Of a stretch of DNA of 64,000 nucleotides, positions 9,707 through 18,216 are shown one piece after another; positions within the stretch are counted from its first letter, which is position 1, and the number at the start of each line of letters is the position of its first letter. Source of the stretch: Pseudoalteromonas sp. S16_S37. GTDB lineage: Bacteria; Pseudomonadota; Gammaproteobacteria; Enterobacterales; Alteromonadaceae. The position numbers and the translations under genes are program-made. The notes beneath the pieces are model-generated. The model was given only the letters and a program-made list of their open reading frames with translations. It searched no databases and had not been told where the DNA came from. The stretch is from assembly GCF_014694405.1 (NCBI RefSeq), contig NZ_JAAUWV010000006.1, forward strand, positions 78,118 through 142,117. Direction: 5' to 3'.

Positions 9707-12700
9707 TTAATGCTGTGTCGGTTGCGTGCTGCGGCTACTAGGAAGTGTCAGCTCATTGAGTAAACGAATAAATGCTTGGTCGTCTATGTTGGCAAGCGTA
9801 AAGTCAGCCCCCGTCGCTCGTCCAAAATTGCTGTCGAGGCAGTGGGCAATAATTGCCATTAAGTTGTCGTTGAACGCTTGAACAATGTCGTCCATATTGC
9901 TAAAAGCGCTATGCAACTTGGGGTAACTCCAATGAATGTGCAGCTGTTGGTTTTCAACCAGAATATTAATATCTAGTAAATGTGCTCGGCGGTTGTTAGC
10001 GTCTCGAGTTGCTGGTACCAGTCCATGTTTGAGGCTAAAGTGCTCATTTATATCGTTGTTGCGACTTCCTAAGAAATTAAATGACACAAGATCGGAGTTT
10101 CCAGTCGTCATTACGTCGTTTTGGGGTTGCAAGTAGCGTAGCAAGCCATAGCCAATGCCTTTGTTTGGCATAAAACGTAATTGCTCTTTCGTCGCAATTA
10201 TATTTCTTTCAATACAGCCGGTTACGCTAAATTTTTGCGCAAAACGAGTGGTAAACCAAGCAACGGTGCGTGAGACATCTTGCTCCTCCTGTTGCGCTAA
10301 TAAATGTGCTTCTCGACCATGACCTTCAAGATCGATGGTAATTGCAGGTAGTTGCCAATGAGTACACAGCGTTTTTGTCAGCGCACTTAGCAACAACTCC
10401 TGAGTGCTGGTGTTGTAGGCTAAGTTAGCGTTGCTTAGCAGTTGCTTTGTCGTAGTGCTGTCAAGCGACGTCACTATCGTTTGTGCATCTTGGTATAGGT
10501 TGTCAGTTTGCTCAGCAAATAGCGCAGATGTCTGTAATTGAGACTGCCAATAGGTTTGCTGCTTCAAAATAGTTGGGTCGCTCGACAATTTAGTCAGATA
10601 GCGTTGCCATTGATCAAATTCATACTGAACATCAGGTAGTGTGTGAGACGTTCCTTGGCAGATAGCATGATAGGCGCTGAGCAAATCGTCCAAAATCACT
10701 TGCCACGAGAGGGCGTCAACAACAAGGTGGTGTGCGGTACATAACAAAACGTTATCGGTCTTAAAGTGTACAAATCTCACCAGTGGAGCTTGAGACAAAT
10801 TAAATTGGCTTTGGAAAGTTTTAAATGTTGCCTCACACGCTGCTTGCGTTGTTTGCTGAACAGCATCTGCAAGCCACGCTTGTTGATATGGGTTGTACTG
10901 TTGCTGCCATTGTCCATTTGAGTTGCTAAAAGACAAACGTAGCGCGGCATGAGTTTGCAGTACTTGTGCAGCAGCTTGTTGCAACGCATTAAAGTTTAGT
11001 TCGCTATGAATATTGAGCTGAACTGATTGGTTCCAATAGTGGGGGTTTGCAAGCCGTTGCTCAAAAAACCAATGTTGAATTGGTGTTAAAGGAAAGGGTG
11101 CTTCACTGAGTTTTTCCTTATGCGGTGTTTGCTTAGCAGCAGGCTGATTTGAAAGCTGCAAATGCACCATGAGTTTAGCAACACTCTTATGGGTGAAGAT
11201 ATCTTTAGGCAGTAGTTGGATACCCGCTTTTCTTGCTTTAGCAACAAGCTGTAGGCTCAAGATTGAATCACCGCCAACCGCAAAGAAGTCATCATGTGCT
11301 TGAACATCAGGATTATTTAATGTTTCTCGCACAATCGTTAGAAGAACTTGTTGCTCTTTTGGTATGTTGGCTTCAATCAGCTGTGCGACTAACTTGCGTA
11401 TAGTCTTGTATTCAAATAGCTGCTGAGGTTTGATGTTAATACTGTGTTTACGTGCTTGAGCAATGACTTGTAAGCCCAGGATTGAGTCACCACCAACACT
11501 AAAAAAGTCATCTTCCACACCGATGTTAGGGCGGTTCAGCAAAGATTGCCATATGTCGAGTAGTTGCTGCTCAAGTTTTAGATGTTCATCAGATAACGCA
11601 GTCGGTGCATCGGTTGCTCGTTGTGATTCAGTCTCGCGCTGTGCAACATCGTGAATGAGCGATTTTCGGTCAATTTTACCATTTGCTAGCCTTGGTAGTT
11701 GTTCTACTCGATACCATTGGGCAGGCACCATATAAGGAGGAAGTAATAAAGCTATCTGCTCTTTTAGTTGTTGTTGCTGTGGCTCATCAGCAACCACATA
11801 TGCGATAAGCTGAGTTTGATTATCGTCATTTTTGTAAGCCACAACAGCGGCTTGTTCGATGTGTTGTTTGAGAGCAGCTTCCACTTCTCCTAATTCAACA
11901 CGATAGCCACGGATTTTTATTTGGTCATCATTACGACCAAGGAAGTAGACCAAACCGTCATTGATTACGACGCTGTCGCCAGTGCGATACCATCGCTGAC
12001 CTTGTCGCTCATAAAATTTCTCATCAGTCATCTGGCATTGATTTAAATAACCATTTGCCAGTGCCGGTCCGCCAATATGCAGTTCACCAGCGAGGCCTAG
12101 AGCTTGTAATTGGCCGCTCGCATCGACGACTTTTATGTCGTAGTTTTGTAGAGGCGAGCCAATAGGCGCAGTGGTTGTAGCTGGATGCTCGGACACCTTG
12201 TGTACTAGGGCACCAATTGTGGCTTCAGTTGGTCCATAGTGATTAAATATCTCAAGTGAAGGCGCATAATCTTTAACCGCTGCAATAACTTGTTGCGTTA
12301 ATGCTTCGCCACCAAATATCAGGGCTTGAGAAGGAAGTAGCGCTGCATTTGACTCAGCTTGTAATAAACCATAAAAGTGCGACGGTACGATTTTCAAACA
12401 ATCTATAGGATACTGTTTGAGTTCATTTACCAATGCTTGGCTGTCTAATGCAAGATGCTCGTTTAAGATGCGATATTCTCGACCAGTCAACAGCGCGCCA
12501 AAAAGAGCGGTATAACCTAAATCCGCACTATGTTTAGACAAACTGGTCATGCTTGCCGTTTGGCTTAAAGGTATTGCGTGGCTTAGGGCATTGACATAAT
12601 GTACCAAGTTGCTGTGGGTGAGCTGGACCGCTTTAGGTTGGCCCGTCGAGCCTGATGTGTAAATCAGATACGCTTCATCTTGAGGACTTACCTGAGGCTG

Positions 12701-14623
12701 TGCAACCAATGGATAATTTGTGGTATCAATGTGTGTTAACTGCTCACCACTTAGATAGGTAAGGTATGTATCCTTACCTGGGTGAGGATTGTCGTCGACA
12801 AGTAACTTTAGACTGGCGTCTTGCACAATGTAATCGACACGTTCAGCTGGCCACTGCGGATCAAGTACTAAGAATGAGCCGCCTAATTTCCAACTTGCCA
12901 GCATTGCGATAACTTGTGCGCGGCTTCTTTCGAGTGTAATACCTAGCCTATCACCTTGGCCAAAGCCGTGTTTGCTTAGTGTAATGCAAGCTCGCTCAAC
13001 GAGCGCGTTTAGCTGTATATAGTCAACTTGATGTTCTTGCTCACTGAGCGCAATATGGTGAGGTGTTTGCTCAACTTGAGTAACGAACGCTTGCCAAGCG
13101 GTATTGTTAATTGGCTTATTTTTTACAGCCGTTAATTTTGCTGCAAGTGAACAAGGGCAGCTCTGTAAGTTGCAATAGGTGATTGCTGCATCGTTGAGCA
13201 GCTGTTCAACCCAATGCATAAACATGGCTTGAAAGGTTTCAACCGTTTGCTGCTTATATAAACTGTTGTTAAAGCGCCACTTACATGTGAATGTCTCGTT
13301 GTGATCGACGACAACAAGATTTAATTCATGGGCTGCACCACGCTGCTCAGCCAACAGCTCTTGCTTTATTTGCTCGTCAACCCAGTGATCAACATGGGTG
13401 CTGTTGAGCGTAAACATATGCTGAAATACAGGACTTCGCTGAGATTCTCTATCGATATCTAGTTGGTCAACTAGCTTTGCGAATGGATATTGTTGGTGTT
13501 TTAGCGCCTCAGTGCTCTGCGCTTTGACGTTCATTAAGAATTGTTCAAAACGCTCAGATGGGTCAATTTTGCAGTTGAGGGCTAATGGGTTTACTGTATA
13601 GCCAACAATTTCGGCATCTTCAGGAGTTAGGCGACCGGCACTGGGGGTACCGATGACAAATTGAGTTTGTCCTGATAAGCGCGCCATAAACCATTCAAAC
13701 GCCGCTAACCACCAAATATATGGTGTGATATTATTCGCGCGGCAAAATGCTTTTAGCTTGCTGGCAAACTCACGTGACGTTGTGCTGTATAGCTCTTTTC
13801 CTGCCGAGTCCATGTTGGCTTGATAAGCAAAGTCAGTGGGTAGATTCAAAGGCGAGATTGAAGCTAACGAGTCTAACCAAAACTGTTTATGAGTGTCATC
13901 TAAAGTCGTCGCTTGGCGTTCACTCCACTTTTGGTAAGAGTGACTAGGATAATTTCGCTGGGTTGTGGTTTTTCCACTTAGTAAGCGAATGAAATCTCTA
14001 CGAATAATATCAAAAGAGATAAAGTCTGCTGCAATGTGATGGATAGTTAAGCTTACAAAACATTGTATTTCATTGGGTGTTCCGCAGATATGATTATGTG
14101 CTAATGCGATATGGCAAGTTTTGTGTTGATCCGGCGCAAGCAATGTATCTGCTTGTTGCTCAAGCCAATCATTGAGTTGTGCTTTGTTGATATTCTCAAA
14201 ATCATAAAAGTCAGCTTTGGCAGGCTTAAACTCATTGAGCCACTGTACAGGCTCACCATCACGCTCACCGTAATTTAATGCAAGCACTGGATGAATCGCG
14301 CATAGCTGCGCAAACGCAGTATTGACTTGCTCTGTGGTATAAACCTCATTTAACTCAATTGCATACGCCATGTTGTAGGCAACACTTTGCGGACGTAAAC
14401 GATACAAAAACCACAAAGCCCGTTCATTGGCGCTTAGTGCACGAGCATCATAATAATTTGGCTGCGCATGTAATAATGAGAGTAACTGTGGCTTATGTGC
14501 TTTTAGGCGTTCAATAAGCTGAGGTGTCATAACTCCTTTGTCGGCTTTAAAGCTCAAGTTGCCATTGACGGCACTGAGTTTTATCCCTTTTTGCCAACAT
14601 TCTTTAAGCAATGCTTGCGCCAT
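9707..14623 (-). CDS. Nonribosomal peptide synthetase, TubC dock-C-A(Asp)-PCP-PCP-E
   Basis: A 1638-residue NRPS. Residues 1-50 resemble the TubC N-terminal docking domain; a condensation domain follows (HHIAAD near 195), then an adenylation domain (YTSGSTGQPKA near 654, YGPTEAT near 798), two consecutive carrier proteins (VGGDSI near 1044 and 1118) and an epimerisation domain (PLTPIQHWFFE near 1180, HHLVVDALSW near 1298, RTVAWFT, FNFLG). The adenylation code aligned to GrsA reads DLTKIGHIGK, one change from the established Asp code DLTKVGHIGK. Because an acyl-AMP ligase with a carrier lies immediately upstream, the C domain probably acylates Asp with the fatty acid; the E domain then gives a D residue. 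With the neighbouring dioxygenase the residue may be beta-hydroxyaspartate. The gene is coupled to both neighbours by TAAATG junctions. Confidence 0.95.
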   Translation of the reverse strand: MAQALLKECWQKGIKLSAVNGNLSFKADKGVMTPQLIERLKAHKPQLLSLLHAQPNYYDARALSANERALWFLYRLRPQSVAYNMAYAIELNEVYTTEQVNTAFAQLCAIHPVLALNYGERDGEPVQWLNEFKPAKADFYDFENINKAQLNDWLEQQADTLLAPDQHKTCHIALAHNHICGTPNEIQCFVSLTIHHIAADFISFDIIRRDFIRLLSGKTTTQRNYPSHSYQKWSERQATTLDDTHKQFWLDSLASISPLNLPTDFAYQANMDSAGKELYSTTSREFASKLKAFCRANNITPYIWWLAAFEWFMARLSGQTQFVIGTPSAGRLTPEDAEIVGYTVNPLALNCKIDPSERFEQFLMNVKAQSTEALKHQQYPFAKLVDQLDIDRESQRSPVFQHMFTLNSTHVDHWVDEQIKQELLAEQRGAAHELNLVVVDHNETFTCKWRFNNSLYKQQTVETFQAMFMHWVEQLLNDAAITYCNLQSCPCSLAAKLTAVKNKPINNTAWQAFVTQVEQTPHHIALSEQEHQVDYIQLNALVERACITLSKHGFGQGDRLGITLERSRAQVIAMLASWKLGGSFLVLDPQWPAERVDYIVQDASLKLLVDDNPHPGKDTYLTYLSGEQLTHIDTTNYPLVAQPQVSPQDEAYLIYTSGSTGQPKAVQLTHSNLVHYVNALSHAIPLSQTASMTSLSKHSADLGYTALFGALLTGREYRILNEHLALDSQALVNELKQYPIDCLKIVPSHFYGLLQAESNAALLPSQALIFGGEALTQQVIAAVKDYAPSLEIFNHYGPTEATIGALVHKVSEHPATTTAPIGSPLQNYDIKVVDASGQLQALGLAGELHIGGPALANGYLNQCQMTDEKFYERQGQRWYRTGDSVVINDGLVYFLGRNDDQIKIRGYRVELGEVEAALKQHIEQAAVVAYKNDDNQTQLIAYVVADEPQQQQLKEQIALLLPPYMVPAQWYRVEQLPRLANGKIDRKSLIHDVAQRETESQRATDAPTALSDEHLKLEQQLLDIWQSLLNRPNIGVEDDFFSVGGDSILGLQVIAQARKHSINIKPQQLFEYKTIRKLVAQLIEANIPKEQQVLLTIVRETLNNPDVQAHDDFFAVGGDSILSLQLVAKARKAGIQLLPKDIFTHKSVAKLMVHLQLSNQPAAKQTPHKEKLSEAPFPLTPIQHWFFEQRLANPHYWNQSVQLNIHSELNFNALQQAAAQVLQTHAALRLSFSNSNGQWQQQYNPYQQAWLADAVQQTTQAACEATFKTFQSQFNLSQAPLVRFVHFKTDNVLLCTAHHLVVDALSWQVILDDLLSAYHAICQGTSHTLPDVQYEFDQWQRYLTKLSSDPTILKQQTYWQSQLQTSALFAEQTDNLYQDAQTIVTSLDSTTTKQLLSNANLAYNTSTQELLLSALTKTLCTHWQLPAITIDLEGHGREAHLLAQQEEQDVSRTVAWFTTRFAQKFSVTGCIERNIIATKEQLRFMPNKGIGYGLLRYLQPQNDVMTTGNSDLVSFNFLGSRNNDINEHFSLKHGLVPATRDANNRRAHLLDINILVENQQLHIHWSYPKLHSAFSNMDDIVQAFNDNLMAIIAHCLDSNFGRATGADFTLANIDDQAFIRLLNELTLPSSRSTQPTQH

Positions 14624-16651
14624 TTACAACACTCCTTCTGTTGGGGTTTCGTTAGCTGCAGTTTGGTTTTTCTGTGCATACTGTGCTGCTAAGTAAGTCG
14701 CTAGTTGCTCAATGGTCGGATAACTTAAGACACTTTCAATTCTTATACTCAACGCGAGTTGTTTAGATAACTCATTTACGAGTGACATCGCATCGATGGA
14801 ATCGAGGCCTATTTGCATGAGATGCTGAGAAGGGGATAGTGTGGCAATCGATTGCGATAATCGATGACTGATCCAGTGTATTACCCAGTTTTCTATACTT
14901 TTATTGTCATAAGCGTGCAGTGGTGCAAGGCTGACTTCACTAATGGCAGGCTGTTGCCATTGCGCTACCGCGTTGAGTTCGCCATTGATATAAGCTTGTT
15001 TACAGGCTAATCGCTGGATTTTCCCTGAGCTAGTTTTGCTCAGTGAGGCTGGCCTTATGAGTACAATCGCTGTAACTCTCAACTCATGCTCTTGGGCGAT
15101 GATGGCTCTTATTTGTTTAAAGATAGGTTCATAGTCATGCAACCTCATCGACTCTCTGGTTAATTCTTGAACGACGACTATTTCTTTGCTGTTATTGGCA
15201 TGAGTAACTTCGAATACCGCTGCGCCATGGGGGGTCAGTAGTTTGCTCAGTGATAATAAGGAATGCTCGATGTCTTGAGGATAATAGTTACAACCATGCA
15301 CAATCAGCATCTCTTTTTTACGACCAGTCACGTAAAGCTGTTGTTGGTCAACAAAGCCAAGGTCGCCGGTTGCCATGAAACCAGGCTCTCCTTCAATGTT
15401 TAAATTGAATGTTTGTTCATTAAGCTCAGGTTTTTGCCAGTAGCCACGTGTTACGCTGTCGCCTTTATACATAATTTCACCAATTTGCCCATCGGCAAGC
15501 GGGAGGCGTGTGGCTGGGTCAACTATGCGCAGCGGCATCTGTGTTATGAGTTTGCCTGAACTGGGGATGTTTCTGCCTGTTGAAGGTGCTATTTTTACTT
15601 TATCAACGCTGAGCGCCTGACTATCAACACTCAGTAGCTTAAACGAATGATTGATGGGCGTTGCAGTAACGAGCAAGCATGCTTCGGCCATGCCATAGCA
15701 AGGTTTAACCGCTGTCTTCGATAGTCCTGCGCTATGAAAATTATCATAAAACTTTTCAAGCGTTTGTGCATTAATCGGCTCTGCACCATTGACGAAAACG
15801 CGCAATGAGGAAAGCTCAAGCGATGATTTTTGTGACTCTGTTACTTTTTCGGTCGCTAAATCGAAGATGAAGTTAGGTGCTGCTGTTATGGTTGCTTTAA
15901 GGTCAGTGATGGCCTGCAGCAGAATATAGGGGTTTTGTGCAACTTTTGCTGACGCTAAGAAGTATATGGTTGCACCCGCTCTGAGAGGTGATAAAGTGGC
16001 GCCAACACAGCCCATATCGTGGTACAGCGGTAACCAATTGATTAAGGTATCAGATTGACACATTTCAAAACTATCAATAATCAGGCCAGTGTTACAAAGC
16101 AAGTTGTGATGCGACAACATTACGCCTTTTGGCTGCCCTGTAGAGCCTGAGCTGTATTGTAAATAGGCAATATCGTGGGTATCGATATTTTCGGCCTGCC
16201 ACAAAGTGGCATCGTTAATATTTAACTGATCTGCAAAGATAGTATTAATATTTAAATCGTGCGCTTCGCACCAATCTTTTGTCGCTTCGCTATCGTCGCT
16301 TAAGCATATAAGGGTATTAGGTTGGCAGTCTTGAACAATACTATTTAGTCTTCGCCAATCACGTGCTTTGCGACGAGCAGGGTAAATCGGTACAGCAATT
16401 ACGCCAGCGTAAATACAAGCAAAAAATGCGACAACATAATCAATACCATTTGGTATCAGAAGCATAACTCTATCGCCAAACTTATTGTGTTGTGAAAGCG
16501 TGTAAGCGAGCGCTTTAGCGCGCTGTGCCAGTTGAGAGTAGCTGAGCGCTTGATTATCGCTACCTTGATACTTAGCCAGTGCAATATGATTGGGAATAGT
16601 TTGTGCGTGGTGCTCTAGTACTTGTTGCCAGTTACCAAAATGACCTTTCAT
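14624..16651 (-). CDS. Fatty acyl-AMP ligase fused to an acyl carrier protein
   Basis: A 675-residue enzyme of the FAAL branch of the adenylate-forming superfamily: it activates a free fatty acid with ATP and passes the acyl group to a carrier protein instead of CoA. The ATP-loop motif YSSGSTGQPKGVMLSH is present, the N-terminal layout (YSQLAQRAKALAYTL, IYPARRKARDW) fits FAALs, and a carrier domain with the phosphopantetheine site GLDSI lies near residue 617. It sits directly upstream of the first NRPS (stop and start adjoin), which is the normal place for a lipoinitiation enzyme. The starting acyl group of the peptide is therefore probably a fatty acid; chain length cannot be read from sequence. 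The ATG at 16651 has an AAGAG element about 8 bp upstream. Confidence 0.92.
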   Translation of the reverse strand: MKGHFGNWQQVLEHHAQTIPNHIALAKYQGSDNQALSYSQLAQRAKALAYTLSQHNKFGDRVMLLIPNGIDYVVAFFACIYAGVIAVPIYPARRKARDWRRLNSIVQDCQPNTLICLSDDSEATKDWCEAHDLNINTIFADQLNINDATLWQAENIDTHDIAYLQYSSGSTGQPKGVMLSHHNLLCNTGLIIDSFEMCQSDTLINWLPLYHDMGCVGATLSPLRAGATIYFLASAKVAQNPYILLQAITDLKATITAAPNFIFDLATEKVTESQKSSLELSSLRVFVNGAEPINAQTLEKFYDNFHSAGLSKTAVKPCYGMAEACLLVTATPINHSFKLLSVDSQALSVDKVKIAPSTGRNIPSSGKLITQMPLRIVDPATRLPLADGQIGEIMYKGDSVTRGYWQKPELNEQTFNLNIEGEPGFMATGDLGFVDQQQLYVTGRKKEMLIVHGCNYYPQDIEHSLLSLSKLLTPHGAAVFEVTHANNSKEIVVVQELTRESMRLHDYEPIFKQIRAIIAQEHELRVTAIVLIRPASLSKTSSGKIQRLACKQAYINGELNAVAQWQQPAISEVSLAPLHAYDNKSIENWVIHWISHRLSQSIATLSPSQHLMQIGLDSIDAMSLVNELSKQLALSIRIESVLSYPTIEQLATYLAAQYAQKNQTAANETPTEGVL

Positions 16652-16707
16652 GTTCTTTACTCTTTTAAGTCTGGTTGTAATATGGTTTTTTAGGTGCGAG
16701 TGTTGAT

Positions 16708-17694
16708 TTAGCGTTGTTCGCTATAGCCTTGTGCCATGGCTACAATGACTTTTCTATCACCGCTGAAAGTACTTCGACCGTGCGCGGCAAGCATATTGTC
16801 GAGCATCATGATGTCGCCTTTTTGCCAAGGAAAGCTGACTTGACACTGGCTAAGGACTTGTCGAATATGCTGCAGATCTTCATCTTTGATAGGGCTGCCA
16901 TCGCCGTAATAGACGTTTCTTGGGAGGTTTTCTTCACCAACAATCGAAATGAGTGTTTCTTTGATATGTTCATCTAGATTGGAGACATGAAATAGATGAG
17001 CTTGATTGAACCAAACCTTTTCGTGGGTGCTTGGGTGAGTTGAAACCGCTTGGCATATTTGCCTTGTTTGCAGTTCTCCATCTTCTTTCCATATACATTC
17101 AATATGGTTCTTGGCACAAAATGCCTCAACTTGCGTTTTGTCTGATGTGCCGAAAGCTTGCTGCCAAGACAGGTCTAGGCCATTACCGTAATTTCGGACA
17201 TATAACAGGCCATGCTCTGCAAAACGTGCACGAATGGCGGGGGCAATGTTGTCGTATACTCGTCGACTATCGGCAATAGGGGTCTCACCATCTTTTTCTG
17301 GCGCGATTTCGCAATGAAACCAAATCTTTAATGGCCAACTCAAGGTATAAGCCTGTTCATTGTGTAATGGGATCACCTGATGAGCTGGATATTCAGTAGA
17401 GGTATAAACACCACTGGTCACTTCATTTCGCGGAGTAGAAGCATAGTCATAATTCAACAAATCATGCCCAAATGAACGTGCAAAGGCATTAAAGTCATCA
17501 GCGCCATTTACACTAAAGCCTCTAAACAAGAGCCCTCCTTGAATATGCAACAGCTGTTCAACAAGTTGCTGTATGTCATCGATACAATCTTGCCAAATTG
17601 GGCTATTAATAGGCTGAACGAGTACAGGCAAACCAGATGAATGGAAAGTATGGTCTACAGAAATTGACTTAAAAGTCAAAGGGTTACTTGGCAT
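16708..17694 (-). CDS. TauD/SyrP-family Fe(II)/2-oxoglutarate dioxygenase, probable Asp beta-hydroxylase
   Basis: A 328-residue TauD/TfdA-fold oxygenase. The metal-binding triad can be placed at His-Asn-Glu (HNE, near 111-113) and a distal His in AAHGR (near 303), with the Arg after it expected to hold 2-oxoglutarate. The surrounding WPLKIWFHCE resembles SyrP-type enzymes that hydroxylate carrier-bound amino acids in NRPS pathways. SyrP itself hydroxylates Asp on the carrier protein, and the next NRPS here has an Asp-type adenylation domain, so aspartate beta-hydroxylation is the best guess. It is the first gene of the leftward operon, 56 bp before the acyl-AMP ligase, and follows a promoter region with Fur-like sites. 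Exact substrate and stereochemistry are inferred, not visible. Confidence 0.85.
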   Translation of the reverse strand: MPSNPLTFKSISVDHTFHSSGLPVLVQPINSPIWQDCIDDIQQLVEQLLHIQGGLLFRGFSVNGADDFNAFARSFGHDLLNYDYASTPRNEVTSGVYTSTEYPAHQVIPLHNEQAYTLSWPLKIWFHCEIAPEKDGETPIADSRRVYDNIAPAIRARFAEHGLLYVRNYGNGLDLSWQQAFGTSDKTQVEAFCAKNHIECIWKEDGELQTRQICQAVSTHPSTHEKVWFNQAHLFHVSNLDEHIKETLISIVGEENLPRNVYYGDGSPIKDEDLQHIRQVLSQCQVSFPWQKGDIMMLDNMLAAHGRSTFSGDRKVIVAMAQGYSEQR

Positions 17695-17802
17695 GGCGAA
17701 TTCCCTAAAAAAACTATGACAAATCGCTGTTCGCTATTTAAGGCAATAGCAGCGAGATAGAGTGGGGTATGATAAAGGAAAAAAACAAGATAGCAACAAT
17801 CT

Positions 17803-17821
17803 AAATGATAATAGTTTCTAT
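17803..17821. promoter_or_regulatory. Candidate Fur site (biosynthetic side)
   Basis: Contains an exact TGATAAT half-site at 17806-17812 followed by a poorly matching right half (GTTTCTA). It lies about 110 bp upstream of the dioxygenase start. By eye about 11 of 19 positions agree with the classic Fur consensus, so this is only a candidate. Confidence 0.35.
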
Positions 17822-18051
17822 TTATAGTTGTGTGTTTGTACCTTTATTGCCGTTTTATAGGGTTGTGGCACTACGTTGAGGAGCCGTTGTTTTTAGGTGT
17901 TGACATTCTTTTGTTCAGGAGCGTTTGATTGAAAAAAGTTAATAATCCAGTGGTCGAATGCTACTTTCTTGTAATACAAGCAGATATATCAGAAACCTCG
18001 CCAGAGTTATGAATAAATTAATTACTGCAAAGTTCCGCAAAATTATTTGCA

Positions 18052-18070
18052 AATGAAAACTGTTTTCATT
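18052..18070. promoter_or_regulatory. Perfect 9-1-9 palindrome, candidate Fur box (receptor side)
   Basis: The 19-mer AATGAAAACTGTTTTCATT is a perfect inverted repeat with a one-base centre, the geometry of a Fur box. In the 7-1-7 view (TGAAAAC T GTTTTCA) each half matches TGATAAT/ATTATCA at 5 of 7 positions. It lies about 150 bp upstream of the receptor start. Another dimeric regulator could equally bind it. Confidence 0.5.
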
Positions 18071-18216
18071 AACATGCGCAAAACTAAATAATAAATACGA
18101 ATATATATCATTATCAAATGTGTTCCGTTAACAGGCTCTTTAGTTGGCTGAACGCACAATAGTAAACGTATTGGTAAACATTTTTATTGTCTCTTTGACC
18201 GCATTAGGAGTGCTTT

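Larger units (their letters stand above)
17695..18216. promoter_or_regulatory. Divergent control region between NRPS operon and TonB receptor
   Basis: A 522 bp gene-free region between the leftward biosynthetic operon and the rightward receptor gene. It is AT-rich and carries three Fur-like elements: 17803-17821 on the biosynthetic side, and 18052-18070 and 18102-18116 on the receptor side. The last contains an exact ATTATCA half-site (18110-18116). Iron-repressed divergent transcription is a reasonable inference; I cannot place transcription starts with confidence. Confidence 0.6.
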
